64,000 bases of DNA from positions 1,302,001-1,366,000 of the forward strand of contig CANMVC010000001.1 in NCBI GenBank assembly GCA_947501325.1, written 5' to 3'. The stretch is from an uncultured Sphingomonadaceae bacterium. GTDB taxonomy: Bacteria > Pseudomonadota > Alphaproteobacteria > Sphingomonadales > Sphingomonadaceae. The position numbers and the translations under genes are program-made. This document shows, piece by piece, positions 34,688 through 43,436 of the stretch; within the stretch, counting starts at the first letter, position 1, and each line of letters starts with the position of its first letter. Under the pieces are notes generated by a model that had not been told where the DNA came from, did no database searches, and was given only the letters and a program-made list of their open reading frames with translations.

Positions 34688-36054
34688 TTGGCGACTTCGG
34701 ATTGTCCTTTGGCTTTCAGGTAAAGCCAGGGAACCCGTTCAGGGTCAAATTGGGAGCGGTTGTGCCGATCGAAATAGGGCGGCATGTGATCACCGACTAT
34801 CAATATGTCGGCATCGGGAAAATCACTCGCGGTGATTTCCTTGACCAGCGCCTTGTCAATATCATCAAATATCGCGAACTGCCGGCAAATCATCGGGAAA
34901 TCCTTCGCCAGTTCCGGTGATACTCGTTGGCAATCATCGGCGTTCAAATTCAGCCCCGTCGGAACGGGCAAATGCGCGTTGAGTGTCAGCCAGTAGAGAA
35001 AGGTTGGCTGTTCGGCCTGTTTCAGGCTTTCCGCCATCAACCGGGGTATCTGCCGATCGCAAGCGCCGGCAAAAACGCCGCCACACCATTCCGCACCTTG
35101 CTTCTGAAGTTCGGGCCAGAATTCGCGTTTTTGGAAGCCAATATTCGGATACCATTCGGCCCTTTTGAAAAATTCGCCTTTGAAGCTGTGCATAGCATGG
35201 GTCGCATAGCCTTGTTTAGCCAGCATGGCAGGCAGGCAATTAAGCTTCGCGGCGTCTGCCGGATCGAGCAATTCAAAATAATCGCCCCACTGTCCGCACA
35301 TTTCCCGAAATTCGCCCGATGTTGTGCTGTTATAATAGAGGCTGGTCCCCTGGCTGACGTCATAGCGCGCTTGAATGGCACTATTCTCATAATAAGCGAA
35401 CAGCTTGTCAGACATGACCTTATTATCATTGGGCACGCCCAGCGATTCCACCATGATCAGGATCAAATGACGTTTGCCGTCTGCGCGCGCCGCCAGTCCG
35501 GTTTTTTCCACGGCGGATTCGAACGCCGCGCCTGCTGGAGCCTCCCGGAAATAATGGCCGCGCATCCCCTGTCCCATAGCGAAATCAGCGCCAGCCAGTC
35601 CGAAGATCAACACGCCGCTCATTAGAATATGCAGCGGCTTTACAAAATTCGTATCCCGTTTGAGCATGAACCAACTGGTAATTAGCATGCCGAAGATAAC
35701 GGCTGCCGCAGCGAGATATTCGATGGAATTGGAGGGTTTGATCTCGGCAAAAAATTGCATGGAATATAGAAGCGAAGACATCCCGAGATTGAATAGACCT
35801 GCCACGAAAGACAAGATCGAATAAGCGGTGACACCGGCAAAAGCGATCCATTGGACAACCCGCGGCATACGCTTGACGATCAGGCCGATAAAACCGGCCA
35901 CCGCAATTTCAAAATGGCGCGGCGGAGCGCCTACGAACCACATCGCCATAAAGGGAATATTGATCAGACCAATCCAGATGAAGGACCAGTTGAGGAGCTT
36001 TTTGAGATCCGTCGACAAACCCGATCGCGGTGCTTCCATCGTGATTGCTGTCAC
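34684..36054 (-). CDS. Sulfatase-fold membrane phosphotransferase (LtaS/EptA-like)
   Basis: 456 residues. About four to five transmembrane helices lie in the first 155 residues, followed by a periplasmic sulfatase-like domain. Metal and nucleophile sites are IMVESLG (Glu203), the STTSGEFREMCG stretch with a likely catalytic Thr near 244, and GDHMPPYFDRH near the end. Such enzymes move phosphoethanolamine or phosphoglycerol onto glycans or lipid A. It overlaps both neighbours by four bases, tying it to the GT-C and GtrA genes. Confidence 0.78.
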   Translation of the reverse strand: MTAITMEAPRSGLSTDLKKLLNWSFIWIGLINIPFMAMWFVGAPPRHFEIAVAGFIGLIVKRMPRVVQWIAFAGVTAYSILSFVAGLFNLGMSSLLYSMQFFAEIKPSNSIEYLAAAAVIFGMLITSWFMLKRDTNFVKPLHILMSGVLIFGLAGADFAMGQGMRGHYFREAPAGAAFESAVEKTGLAARADGKRHLILIMVESLGVPNDNKVMSDKLFAYYENSAIQARYDVSQGTSLYYNSTTSGEFREMCGQWGDYFELLDPADAAKLNCLPAMLAKQGYATHAMHSFKGEFFKRAEWYPNIGFQKREFWPELQKQGAEWCGGVFAGACDRQIPRLMAESLKQAEQPTFLYWLTLNAHLPVPTGLNLNADDCQRVSPELAKDFPMICRQFAIFDDIDKALVKEITASDFPDADILIVGDHMPPYFDRHNRSQFDPERVPWLYLKAKGQSEVAK

Positions 36055-36509
36055 CGGAATACTCCAAATTTGCGTGTCAGATATACCACAAAGAAACTGA
36101 CAAAAACCGCCGCCCCTTTGGCGAGGACCGGGACAACGCCCATTTCGGTAAGCCAGCTCACGATGCTGACGGTAATACCCAAGCCCAACACAGCCGTTCC
36201 AATGAACCCGATCCGTTGCAGTTGCAGTGCGGCGCCTTGCCGTGTTTTACCGGGAAAAACGAAGCTCGACGAAATCAGCCAGTGCACGATTATACCGGCG
36301 CTATAGCCTGCTGCTGACGACCAACCGGGGTCGGTCGCGAAGGCAACCAGCACCATGAACAAGGCGACATCAAAGGCGAGGCTGACTACGCTGGCCAGCA
36401 AATAGCGGGTGATGGAGAAGCGATTGAACAAAGCCAGTGGTCCGGGCAGATTTCCTACCCAGATCCCGACGGTAGACCGTCTATCCTGACCGCTGCGCTC
36501 CATAACCAT
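36051..36509 (-). CDS. GtrA-family membrane protein
   Basis: 152 residues with four transmembrane helices in the GtrA pattern: RYLLASVVSLAFDVALF, GYSAGIIVHWLISSSFVF and a C-terminal FFVVYLTRKFGVFR. GtrA proteins are thought to move undecaprenyl-phosphate sugars across the membrane. It is the first gene of the coupled leftward trio with the phosphotransferase and GT-C genes, fitting lipid-linked sugar supply. Confidence 0.85.
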   Translation of the reverse strand: MVMERSGQDRRSTVGIWVGNLPGPLALFNRFSITRYLLASVVSLAFDVALFMVLVAFATDPGWSSAAGYSAGIIVHWLISSSFVFPGKTRQGAALQLQRIGFIGTAVLGLGITVSIVSWLTEMGVVPVLAKGAAVFVSFFVVYLTRKFGVFR

Positions 36510-36528
36510 TCAACCTCGCGCCGCCACT

Positions 36529-36548
36529 ATCCCCGCGGAGGCGGGGAT
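36529..36548. repeat. Dispersed palindrome ATCCCCGC-GGAG-GCGGGGAT
   Basis: A perfect 8-bp inverted repeat with a 4-base loop, followed by ATCTCC and, further on, AGGAGATAGGCTCCT. The CCCCGC...GCGGGGATCC unit is a common intergenic repeat of sphingomonads. It separates the FAD oxidoreductase and GtrA genes. Confidence 0.6.
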
Positions 36549-36640
36549 CCATCTCCAGCCGTTGCAAAAAAACGCGGCCTCAGGAGATAGGCTCCTGCCT
36601 TCGCACGAGCACAGATATGGAAAAGGTTCAAAGTACACCG

Positions 36641-38203
36641 TTACGCCGCCTTGCTGGGCTTGCTTTCGGGCTTATCGTCTTCGATCCGTGTTGGGACATC
36701 ACGCATGCTTTCCAGCGCGGCTGCCCGATCTTCGGAAATCACGGTTTCTGCGCCCTCGTCACCGGCCTCATGATATTCGGCATCTTCGTTGACGTTCCAC
36801 ACATTCCATTTGCGCGAGCCGGCTTCGATATTCTCCACCGTCAGCATCGCGGTCATCATCGCGTGATCCTGGTTGTTGTAGCGGTGCATACCGTTGCGAC
36901 CAACCATGTGGAGCGTCGGGAAGCGTGCTTCGAGATCGTTGCGCATGGTTTCGACATTTTCTTCATAGCTGTCGTCATAGACGGGATAGGCTTTTTCCTG
37001 ACGGACAACCGCGCCGCCCACAACCTGTTCAGGTTTGCACAGACCAAGGATCGCCATTTCTTTCTTGGCCAGTTCGACCAGATCTTCATCGGTCGAGGAC
37101 CAAAGGCCATCATTTTCGAAGCAGAAATATTCCAGACCGACACAAGCAATCGACTCATCCGGCACCATTTCCGGCGACCAGCTACGGAAATTCTGAACGC
37201 GTCCAACCTGCACACGATCATCATGGATATAGATCCAGTTGTCGGGGAACAGGTCTTCGGATTTCACCATGATCGCCACCGTCAGGAAGTCACGATAGTT
37301 GAGATCCTGCGCTTCCGGCAGTGATTGCGGCAGCGGGTGAATACGGGTGGCCAGTTCGCGCATCGGCGCAGAGCTGATTACATGTTTCGCGTTGATAACG
37401 GTTTCGCCATCTTCGGTCGAAGCCGACACGCGCCAGTTGCCATCGGCATCCTGCGCCAATTGTTTCAGGCTGTGACCCATCAGCACTTCATTGCCCTTGG
37501 ACCGCACGAAATCACGCGCGGCATCCCACATCATGCCAGGGCCGAGACGGGGATAGCGGAAAGTTTCCAGCAACGTCTTGGTTTCCATACCGTCATTGGG
37601 TTTCTTGTTCAGACCCAAGGATCGTTTCAAACCGTCGACAACTGCGCTCCAAAGGCTGAGGCCCTTGATCCGCTGGGCCGCCCAATCGGCGGACATTTCG
37701 TCGCAGGGCATGCCCCAGACTTTCTCGGTATAGGTTTTGAAGAAAATCGAATAGAGCTTCCAGCCAAACTGGTTGACGGTCCAGTCTTCAAAGCTTTTCA
37801 CATTTTTGTTCGGGAAGACTTTCGCCTTGGCATAGCTGACCATGCACAGGGTAGAGCGCCAGATGCCCAGATTCCACAAAGCTTCAAACGCACGCAATGG
37901 ATAGCTGTAAAATTTGCCTTCATAATAGATGCGGCTCATCCGCGGACGCTGGATAAAGTCGTCGGGCAGAATTTCGTTCCACAGATCGACAACTTCCTTG
38001 GATTTTGAGAAAAAGCGATGCCCGCCAATGTCGAAACGAAAACCTTCATATTCGACCGTCCGGCTGATTCCGCCGACATAGGTCGGGTCTTTTTCGATCA
38101 CTTTTACCGAATAGCCTTTTTTGCTGAGCAGATAAGCGGCGGTAAGGCCCGCTGGTCCTGCGCCGATAATGGCTACATCTAAGGGGTTAGTCGCTTCAGT
38201 CAT
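36641..38203 (-). CDS. FAD-dependent oxidoreductase (UDP-galactopyranose mutase/amine oxidase-like)
   Basis: 520 residues. The dinucleotide-binding motif [17 protein letters not shown] is at 14-30, followed by [24 protein letters not shown], the flavin motif of the protoporphyrinogen-oxidase and UDP-galactopyranose mutase group. The last 40 residues are acidic and low-complexity. Homologues often neighbour GtrA-type and glycosyltransferase genes and are presumed to act on a nucleotide sugar or lipid-linked sugar. It lies upstream of the GtrA-led trio on the same strand, about 130 bases away. Confidence 0.82.
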   Translation of the reverse strand: MTEATNPLDVAIIGAGPAGLTAAYLLSKKGYSVKVIEKDPTYVGGISRTVEYEGFRFDIGGHRFFSKSKEVVDLWNEILPDDFIQRPRMSRIYYEGKFYSYPLRAFEALWNLGIWRSTLCMVSYAKAKVFPNKNVKSFEDWTVNQFGWKLYSIFFKTYTEKVWGMPCDEMSADWAAQRIKGLSLWSAVVDGLKRSLGLNKKPNDGMETKTLLETFRYPRLGPGMMWDAARDFVRSKGNEVLMGHSLKQLAQDADGNWRVSASTEDGETVINAKHVISSAPMRELATRIHPLPQSLPEAQDLNYRDFLTVAIMVKSEDLFPDNWIYIHDDRVQVGRVQNFRSWSPEMVPDESIACVGLEYFCFENDGLWSSTDEDLVELAKKEMAILGLCKPEQVVGGAVVRQEKAYPVYDDSYEENVETMRNDLEARFPTLHMVGRNGMHRYNNQDHAMMTAMLTVENIEAGSRKWNVWNVNEDAEYHEAGDEGAETVISEDRAAALESMRDVPTRIEDDKPESKPSKAA

Positions 38204-38537
38204 AAATCCGATCCCTGTTCAAAACACGGCACTCGACAGCGCCAGTTCATGTTTCAGAAACCGGAGTGAACGAAATTGGTTAGCGATAAGTTAATAGGAG
38301 CGTAAAATTGACCATTATACGCCAAAAAATGTTGAGTTTCAGCGGAAACTCGCATATTTCGCGATTCGCAATGGCAGAATGCCGTTGCCAACACTCGGAG
38401 CTTTTTTGTTAGAGATTGCAACAACCAACTGATTTGAAACCCGTTTAGCGGTTCAAATCACAGCAATGACGAAACCGGTGCGCGTGGCGCACAGGCGGTT
38501 TTGTCGTTCCCTATGGTTTAATCTCCGAGTATAAATA
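38204..38537. other. Intergenic stretch upstream of yjhX-like gene
   Basis: No gene is visible. It holds an inverted repeat GATTTGAA / TTCAAATC (38431-38459) and a hairpin with core GTGCGC-GTG-GCGCAC (38478-38492) extended by AAACCG / CGGTTT, then TTGTC. The first may be an operator and the second an upstream terminator or attenuator. The AT-rich end contains the divergent promoters. Confidence 0.45.
38431..38459. promoter_or_regulatory. Inverted repeat upstream of YjhX-GNAT pair
   Basis: An 8-bp perfect inverted repeat GATTTGAA / TTCAAATC spaced by 13 bases, about 80 bases before the yjhX-like start. It is a candidate operator for self-regulation of the pair. Confidence 0.35.
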
Positions 38538-38795
38538 ATGAATATTTCGAAAGCTGAACAGCGCGTACTTCACGTGCTCGCTCAAGGCGGACATATCCGC
38601 CACAAACGCAACAAGAACAGCAAGATCGACGAAGTGATGTGCGTCACCCGCGACGGTTATGTGCTGTCCGATTGTACGCTCGACATTTTCGCGCGCCTGA
38701 AACGCCGGGGGCTGATCATGTCCCGCAACGGCAGTCCCTATCGCATCTCACATCTCGGCCGGGTGTCTGTACGCCCTCAGCCTGACAATAGATAA
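38538..38795 (+). CDS. yjhX: YjhX-family (TopAI-like) toxin homologue
   Basis: 85 residues, the normal family length. The family pattern is clear: [22 protein letters not shown], then [25 protein letters not shown] and SPYRISHLG. In Escherichia coli YjhX (TopAI) inhibits topoisomerase I and is neutralised by YjhQ, a GNAT-like protein encoded next to it. Here a GNAT gene follows after 11 bases, the same order. Many sphingomonads keep yjhX without proof of toxicity, so the toxin role is by homology only. Confidence 0.85.
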   Translation: MNISKAEQRVLHVLAQGGHIRHKRNKNSKIDEVMCVTRDGYVLSDCTLDIFARLKRRGLIMSRNGSPYRISHLGRVSVRPQPDNR

Positions 38796-38806
38796 AGAAA
38801 TTACAA

Positions 38807-39286
38807 ATGAACCAACATAGGCCCAACCCCATAAGACCGGTGGTCCCGGATGATCTGCCTGCTCTGAAGCGGATTATCGAAGCCACCGAAATGTTTCCCC
38901 CTGACATGCTGGATGAGATGATTGCCGGTTTTTTCAATGAAGAGGGCAGCGACGAGATATGGCTGACCCATGACAATGATGGCGCCAAAGCCATTGCCTA
39001 TTGCCGGCCAGAGGAAATGACCGACAGGACATGGAATATGCTTCTCATCGCAGTCCATCCGGACAATCAGGGCGAAGGCATTGGCGCTGCCCTGATGAGT
39101 CATATTGAAGAGCATCTGACAGCTGAGGGGCAGCGGGTGCTGATCGTGGAAACATCAGGAACGGACGCTTTGGCCCGTACCCGTGAATTTTATCGATTAT
39201 GTCAATATGATCAGGAATCACGCATCCGCGATTTCTACGCGGATGGTGACGACAAGATCACATTCCGGAAAGCCCTGCAGCGCTGA
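38807..39286 (+). CDS. GNAT-family N-acetyltransferase, possible YjhQ-like partner
   Basis: 159 residues. The acetyl-CoA loop is VHPDNQGEGIGAALMSHIEEHL and the family end is TREFYRLCQYDQESRIRDFY. It starts 11 bases after yjhX. The pairing resembles topAI-yjhQ, where the GNAT-like protein acts as antitoxin. The core is short and could equally be an ordinary amino-acid or protein acetyltransferase. Confidence 0.8.
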   Translation: MNQHRPNPIRPVVPDDLPALKRIIEATEMFPPDMLDEMIAGFFNEEGSDEIWLTHDNDGAKAIAYCRPEEMTDRTWNMLLIAVHPDNQGEGIGAALMSHIEEHLTAEGQRVLIVETSGTDALARTREFYRLCQYDQESRIRDFYADGDDKITFRKALQR

Positions 39287-39299
39287 CATATCTTGATAT

Positions 39300-39335
39300 A
39301 ATGCCCAGCCTGTCTCGCGACAGGTTGGGCATTTA
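39300..39335. terminator. Bidirectional rho-independent terminator
   Basis: A 15-bp stem (AATGCCCAGCCTGTC / GACAGGTTGGGCATT, one G-T pair) with loop TCGC lies between the convergent GNAT and DUF885 genes. Short A/T runs on both sides fit a shared terminator. Confidence 0.8.
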
Positions 39336-39342
39336 TTGTCGA

Positions 39343-40668
39343 TCACTCCACCAAATCATCCGGCAGCATCGGTTCGCTGAGCAATTTTTCCATCGCCTTC
39401 CAACGCCAGACGGGGGCATCGCCCTGTCGCTCGATCCATGCCTTTACAATATCCTGACCCAGGCCATAGTTGATCACATAGCTGCGATATTGATCATTGA
39501 AGGACAGCGATTGTTCAGCGCGTTCGCGGCTGACCAGTTGATATTTCTGAATGAGCGCCAGCGCCTCATCCTTTGTTATGGTCTTGTCGAGATAGGCTTG
39601 TGCAATCACAAAGCGTGCTCCCTTAAGCTCGCTCAGCGCCTGTTGTAGCTTGAAGTAATCGGCCGCTGTCGATGGATCGAGCCCCGCGAGCGGATAAAGC
39701 ACGTCCCGTTCAAACGCCAAACGCTCTTCCCCGGGAAAAGCGAGATCAATGCCATAATTGGCAGAGCCTTCGGCAATGAGCGACTGCGGCGAATAGAGCG
39801 GGTAGATGGAGAATTCCTGCCAGCCAAGCTCGCGTGTCAGGCGCTGTTCGAGCAGCATGTTATAAACATGATGGCCCGGATAACCTTCATGGCAGCCCAG
39901 ATCGACAGCCCGCGATATCCTGATCGGCAGGTCGGTATTAATCTGGATCAGGCTTTGGAAGTTGCCCTGATAATAGTTGTAACCGCTCCAGCTCTTGTCG
40001 GTGACAAATTCCATCCTGAAATTTTCGTCGGCTGGCAGGCTTATATACTGTGCTGTGCGCCGCTTGCATTCTGCGATTGCGGCATCAAAAACCGGTTTCA
40101 AACGACTGGTCGGTATCGTGAAACGCTCTTGATAGGCCTCGACCCGCTCATGCAATGGGCCGTCGCCCGGTACCAGTGACGCAATCGTCGCCAGTGCGGC
40201 GTCATAGCTGCTCAACGGGGCGAATGTCGGTGTGACGCCGAACAGGCCTTTGGCCTCTTTTGCAAAAGGAAACACCTCGCCCTGCATCATCGCATGCCGG
40301 GTCAGGGCGGCTTCGAGCTGTGCAGACAAGAAGCGCTTGCGGGCCTCGACCAACGCATCATCGCTGGACGGCAGTCCATCAAGCCGCAGCATCAGATCAA
40401 CGATGCCATTACCCAATTCCCGCATATAACGGGGCTTCGCCTTGGCGGCCAGCGCCCAGTCTGGGGGGCCGTAATAGGCATCGACATAGCCTGCTTCTTG
40501 CTCGCCGAGCTCCAGCGTCAGTTTTACATAGTCGCGGCTGATCGCGTCGATATCCGAAACTGCAGCCGTGACCTGCGCAGTCGCAGACGGCGGTGGTGGG
40601 GCATAGGATTGGGGTGGCGGACAGCCGGTCAGCAGCACCGCTACAGCAAGGGCCGCAATCGCCTTCAA
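39343..40668 (-). CDS. DUF885 metallohydrolase lipoprotein
   Basis: 441 residues. Lipobox LLTGC puts the lipid-bearing Cys at 16, followed by a proline-rich linker. The zinc site is HEGYPGHH (260-267) with the downstream Glu in AEGSANYG (about 300), a gluzincin arrangement. DUF885 proteins are uncharacterised putative peptidases, probably acting in the periplasm. It overlaps nhaA by four bases, so both are translated from one leftward transcript. Confidence 0.85.
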   Translation of the reverse strand: MKAIAALAVAVLLTGCPPPQSYAPPPPSATAQVTAAVSDIDAISRDYVKLTLELGEQEAGYVDAYYGPPDWALAAKAKPRYMRELGNGIVDLMLRLDGLPSSDDALVEARKRFLSAQLEAALTRHAMMQGEVFPFAKEAKGLFGVTPTFAPLSSYDAALATIASLVPGDGPLHERVEAYQERFTIPTSRLKPVFDAAIAECKRRTAQYISLPADENFRMEFVTDKSWSGYNYYQGNFQSLIQINTDLPIRISRAVDLGCHEGYPGHHVYNMLLEQRLTRELGWQEFSIYPLYSPQSLIAEGSANYGIDLAFPGEERLAFERDVLYPLAGLDPSTAADYFKLQQALSELKGARFVIAQAYLDKTITKDEALALIQKYQLVSRERAEQSLSFNDQYRSYVINYGLGQDIVKAWIERQGDAPVWRWKAMEKLLSEPMLPDDLVE

Positions 40669-41921
40669 AGCACGGCCTTCAGTTCCTGCGCCTCTTCACT
40701 ATCCAGCGATTTCAGGTGCTTGTCCTGCGGCGCAAAGCGCAGAATACAGTAACCAACAATCGCTGAAAGGAACGAGCCGCCCAGCACGCCGATTTTTGCT
40801 TCCTCAATCAGCAATGCGTCTCCGGGGAAAGCGAGCGCACCGATAAACAGGCTCATGGTGAAGCCGATGCCACATAATGTCGCCACGCCGTAAACCTGAA
40901 GCCAGCTGGCACCGCCAAGCCGGCCAGCGAAACCGGTCTTCACGGCAATCCACACGGCAGTAAAAATACCAATCTGCTTGCCCAGGAAAAGACCCGCCGC
41001 AATGCCTATCGGTAGAGGCGCGAAAATCTGCTCTATACCGATGCCTTCCAGCGACACGCCGGCATTGGCGAACCCGAAAATTGGTACAATGAAGAAAGCG
41101 CTCCATGGCGCAATACCATGTTCCAGCCGATGCAGTGGCGAATCTGCGGCATCTGGAGAACCGGGCGTCACGACGATCGGAATAGCCAATGCCGCCAATA
41201 CACCAGCTATTGTAGCGTGGACGCCGGACAGCAAGACTGCAAACCACAGCAATAGGGCGAAGAACAGATAGATAATCAGCGATTTCACGCCAGCCTTGTT
41301 CATCGTGTACATAATGCCAAGGATGACGGCAGAGGCGAGCAAAGCCGCACCATTGATTTCGGCGGTGTAGACCAGCGCAATAATCGCAACGGCGCCCATA
41401 TCGTCAACAATCGCAACCGTGACCAGAAACAGCTTCAGCGACGTCGGTGCGCGCGGCCCGAGCAGCGCCAGAACGCCAATGGCAAAGGCAATATCCGTCG
41501 CAGCCGGAATGGCCCAGCCGTTATACAATGCCGGCATATCGCGCACGATAACGAGGTAGATTAATGCGGGAACCACCATGCCAGCCGCTGCCGCCAATAT
41601 GGGCAAGCGCCGGCGCTCCCATGTGTTCAACCGGCCATCGACAAATTCCCGTTTGATCTCGAGACCGACGAGCAAGAAGAATATCGCCATCAGGCCATCA
41701 TTTATCCACAAATGCGGGGTCATTGGGCCCAGCTTTTTCGAAAGCACGGGACCTTTCAGTTCATGCAGAAAATGATGATACATGTCATAAAGGGGGCTGT
41801 TCGCCACGATCATTGCCAACGCTGCGGCTATCATCAACAATATCCCGCCCGCTGCTTCGCTTTTCAGAAAATTGCGCAGCGCAGAATCAGTTCCGGTTCG
41901 CGCTTGTTTTTCAGACGACAT
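40665..41921 (-). CDS. nhaA: Na+/H+ antiporter NhaA
   Basis: 418 residues with 11-12 transmembrane helices. Diagnostic parts are NDGLMAIFFLLVGLEIKREF, the core WAIPAATDIAFAIGVLALLG, and VTVAIVDDMGAVAIIALVYT with the paired Asp ion-binding residues. It exchanges one sodium for two protons at the inner membrane for pH and salt balance. It sits upstream of, and overlaps, the DUF885 lipoprotein gene. Confidence 0.95.
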   Translation of the reverse strand: MSSEKQARTGTDSALRNFLKSEAAGGILLMIAAALAMIVANSPLYDMYHHFLHELKGPVLSKKLGPMTPHLWINDGLMAIFFLLVGLEIKREFVDGRLNTWERRRLPILAAAAGMVVPALIYLVIVRDMPALYNGWAIPAATDIAFAIGVLALLGPRAPTSLKLFLVTVAIVDDMGAVAIIALVYTAEINGAALLASAVILGIMYTMNKAGVKSLIIYLFFALLLWFAVLLSGVHATIAGVLAALAIPIVVTPGSPDAADSPLHRLEHGIAPWSAFFIVPIFGFANAGVSLEGIGIEQIFAPLPIGIAAGLFLGKQIGIFTAVWIAVKTGFAGRLGGASWLQVYGVATLCGIGFTMSLFIGALAFPGDALLIEEAKIGVLGGSFLSAIVGYCILRFAPQDKHLKSLDSEEAQELKAVL

Positions 41922-42304
41922 AAATGGCCTTTTGTTGATCCATGATTAGCTGAGACCCATGCGCAGACACGCCTGTAAAATCAAGAGCCAGTGTTGGTTT
42001 CTTTGCGGTCGAAATGGATGTTATCTGATTTTGCGACCACCGGACAACCCGCGTCATCAGCCGGTCCGACGTGGCCTTGTCCCGCCGGATCTCGCCTGTG
42101 CCGATGCCATTGGCCGGTTATCAATATCATAATAGCTATATGGGATTCCGATATGCCACTTATAATTTGGGACATACTATCCGGGGTTCATCGAACAGGG
42201 ATAAACGACCGGCAGTTCTCTTCTATGTAATTGACGAGCGTGCCGTCATCAGGACCAACGGCACGCTCGTTTAAGTTGATAAATGCGAACCACTCGTGGC
42301 TTGG
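41922..42304. other. Intergenic stretch with a long hairpin
   Basis: No gene with a ribosome site or family pattern is visible. It contains the nhaA upstream region at one end and a perfect 13-bp hairpin near the TetR gene end. Confidence 0.4.
42234..42270. terminator. Perfect 13-bp hairpin behind the TetR gene
   Basis: ACGAGCGTGCCGT and ACGGCACGCTCGT form a perfect stem with an 11-base loop. It lies about 35 bases beyond the TetR stop on the minus strand, where no T-run follows. On the plus strand it is followed by TTAAGTT, so it could also end a small plus-strand RNA. Confidence 0.55.
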
Positions 42305-42997
42305 TCAGTCTACCGATGCCTCTGAGCGTTCGGACTCATCCTGGTTCTTCAACGGCAATCGCTTGAGATAAATATCGGCGATTTCACTTGGCGTGAAAAC
42401 CGGGGGCTGTTTCAAATTGGATTCCGCCTGACCATCATCGCCGACACAGGCATTGATCGCCATGAGCAGGGAGTCAGCCAGCGGCGCGGGATCGGTTTTT
42501 TCGATATCGCCCTTTAGCATGAGGCTTTGGAGAAAATGCTCTATCTTCAGCCGCAATGGTTCGTCAATCCGGTGATCATATTGTTCTTCAATCCACCGAA
42601 ATGCGCGGCGGTCGCGCGCGCGTGATGCCCTCAGTTCAAAGCTTTCTGGCGACAGAAGAATGGCGATGCCTGCCCGGCAGAAACGATGAAGCATTTTCTT
42701 TACTGGCTGATCAAGGTCGAACTTGATCTCCGCCATAGCCAGATCAATCTTCTCGAAAAGTTCGAGACGGGAAGCACAGTAAAGCTCTTCCCGATTGGCA
42801 AACTGGTTGTAAACGGTGCGACGCGACACGCCTGCTTCAGCGGCCACCGCTTCCATTGCAAATTCATTGAAACTTTGTTCGCGCAGCTTCCGCCGCGCTG
42901 CATCCAAAATCAACCGACGAGAGGATGCAGGACGCCATGCGGATCCTTCTGCATTGGTATCAATCTTCGGGTTTTTTGTCTGTACTCGGGTTACCAT
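42305..42997 (-). CDS. TetR-family transcriptional regulator
   Basis: 230 residues from MVTRVQTKN. AGGAG six bases upstream favours this ATG over one six codons earlier. The N-terminal HTH is FAMEAVAAEAGVSRRTVYNQFANREELY, and the C-terminal half is a helical ligand domain ending in a charged tail. Inverted TTTAC/GTAAA sequences lie upstream and probably are its own operator. The target genes are unknown; neither neighbour is closely spaced. Confidence 0.85.
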   Translation of the reverse strand: MVTRVQTKNPKIDTNAEGSAWRPASSRRLILDAARRKLREQSFNEFAMEAVAAEAGVSRRTVYNQFANREELYCASRLELFEKIDLAMAEIKFDLDQPVKKMLHRFCRAGIAILLSPESFELRASRARDRRAFRWIEEQYDHRIDEPLRLKIEHFLQSLMLKGDIEKTDPAPLADSLLMAINACVGDDGQAESNLKQPPVFTPSEIADIYLKRLPLKNQDESERSEASVD

Positions 42998-43436
42998 TTT
43001 ACGCTCCTGTAACACTATCAGCCGGGGGGTCGGCCTCTAAAATGCACGACAGAGTTTACGTAAAATGATGTAAAATATCTCGCCATATTCTACGAACAAG
43101 CGCCCAGAAACGATAAAAATGCCGAGGGAGCAATAAACGACATTCCGGGCCAAATGAACGACACCGTCCAGCAGTTTCACTGTCGCAAAAACGGTTGCAT
43201 AACAGGTTCATGGGCATAAGCTGCAGCGCCATGAGGGGGAGGACATCCTTCCTCCACTTCATCCTGCTCGCAGGTTATCGCGAATTTGTGCCTTCCCGTC
43301 GGAGCCACCATGTCGATGTCGCTGATCCTGACCCATATAAGCCCGGTCACCGAAGATCTTTTGTTCAGCCCGATGTAATAGCAGATAATCTATCAGTCGA
43401 AGTCCCGTGGATTGCAGTCTCGCTCAGGTTCAGGCC
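42998..43436. other. Intergenic stretch between divergent regulators
   Basis: It lies between the leftward TetR gene and the rightward LytTR regulator. It contains TTTACGTAAA and a further GTAAA half-site near the TetR end. Open frames crossing it have no ribosome sites or recognisable domains. Confidence 0.4.
43055..43064. promoter_or_regulatory. Candidate TetR operator TTTACGTAAA
   Basis: A perfect 10-bp palindrome 58 bases upstream of the TetR start, followed by ATGATGTAAAAT, which holds a further half-site. Another TTTACG lies close to the start codon. The spacing suits autoregulation. Confidence 0.4.
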
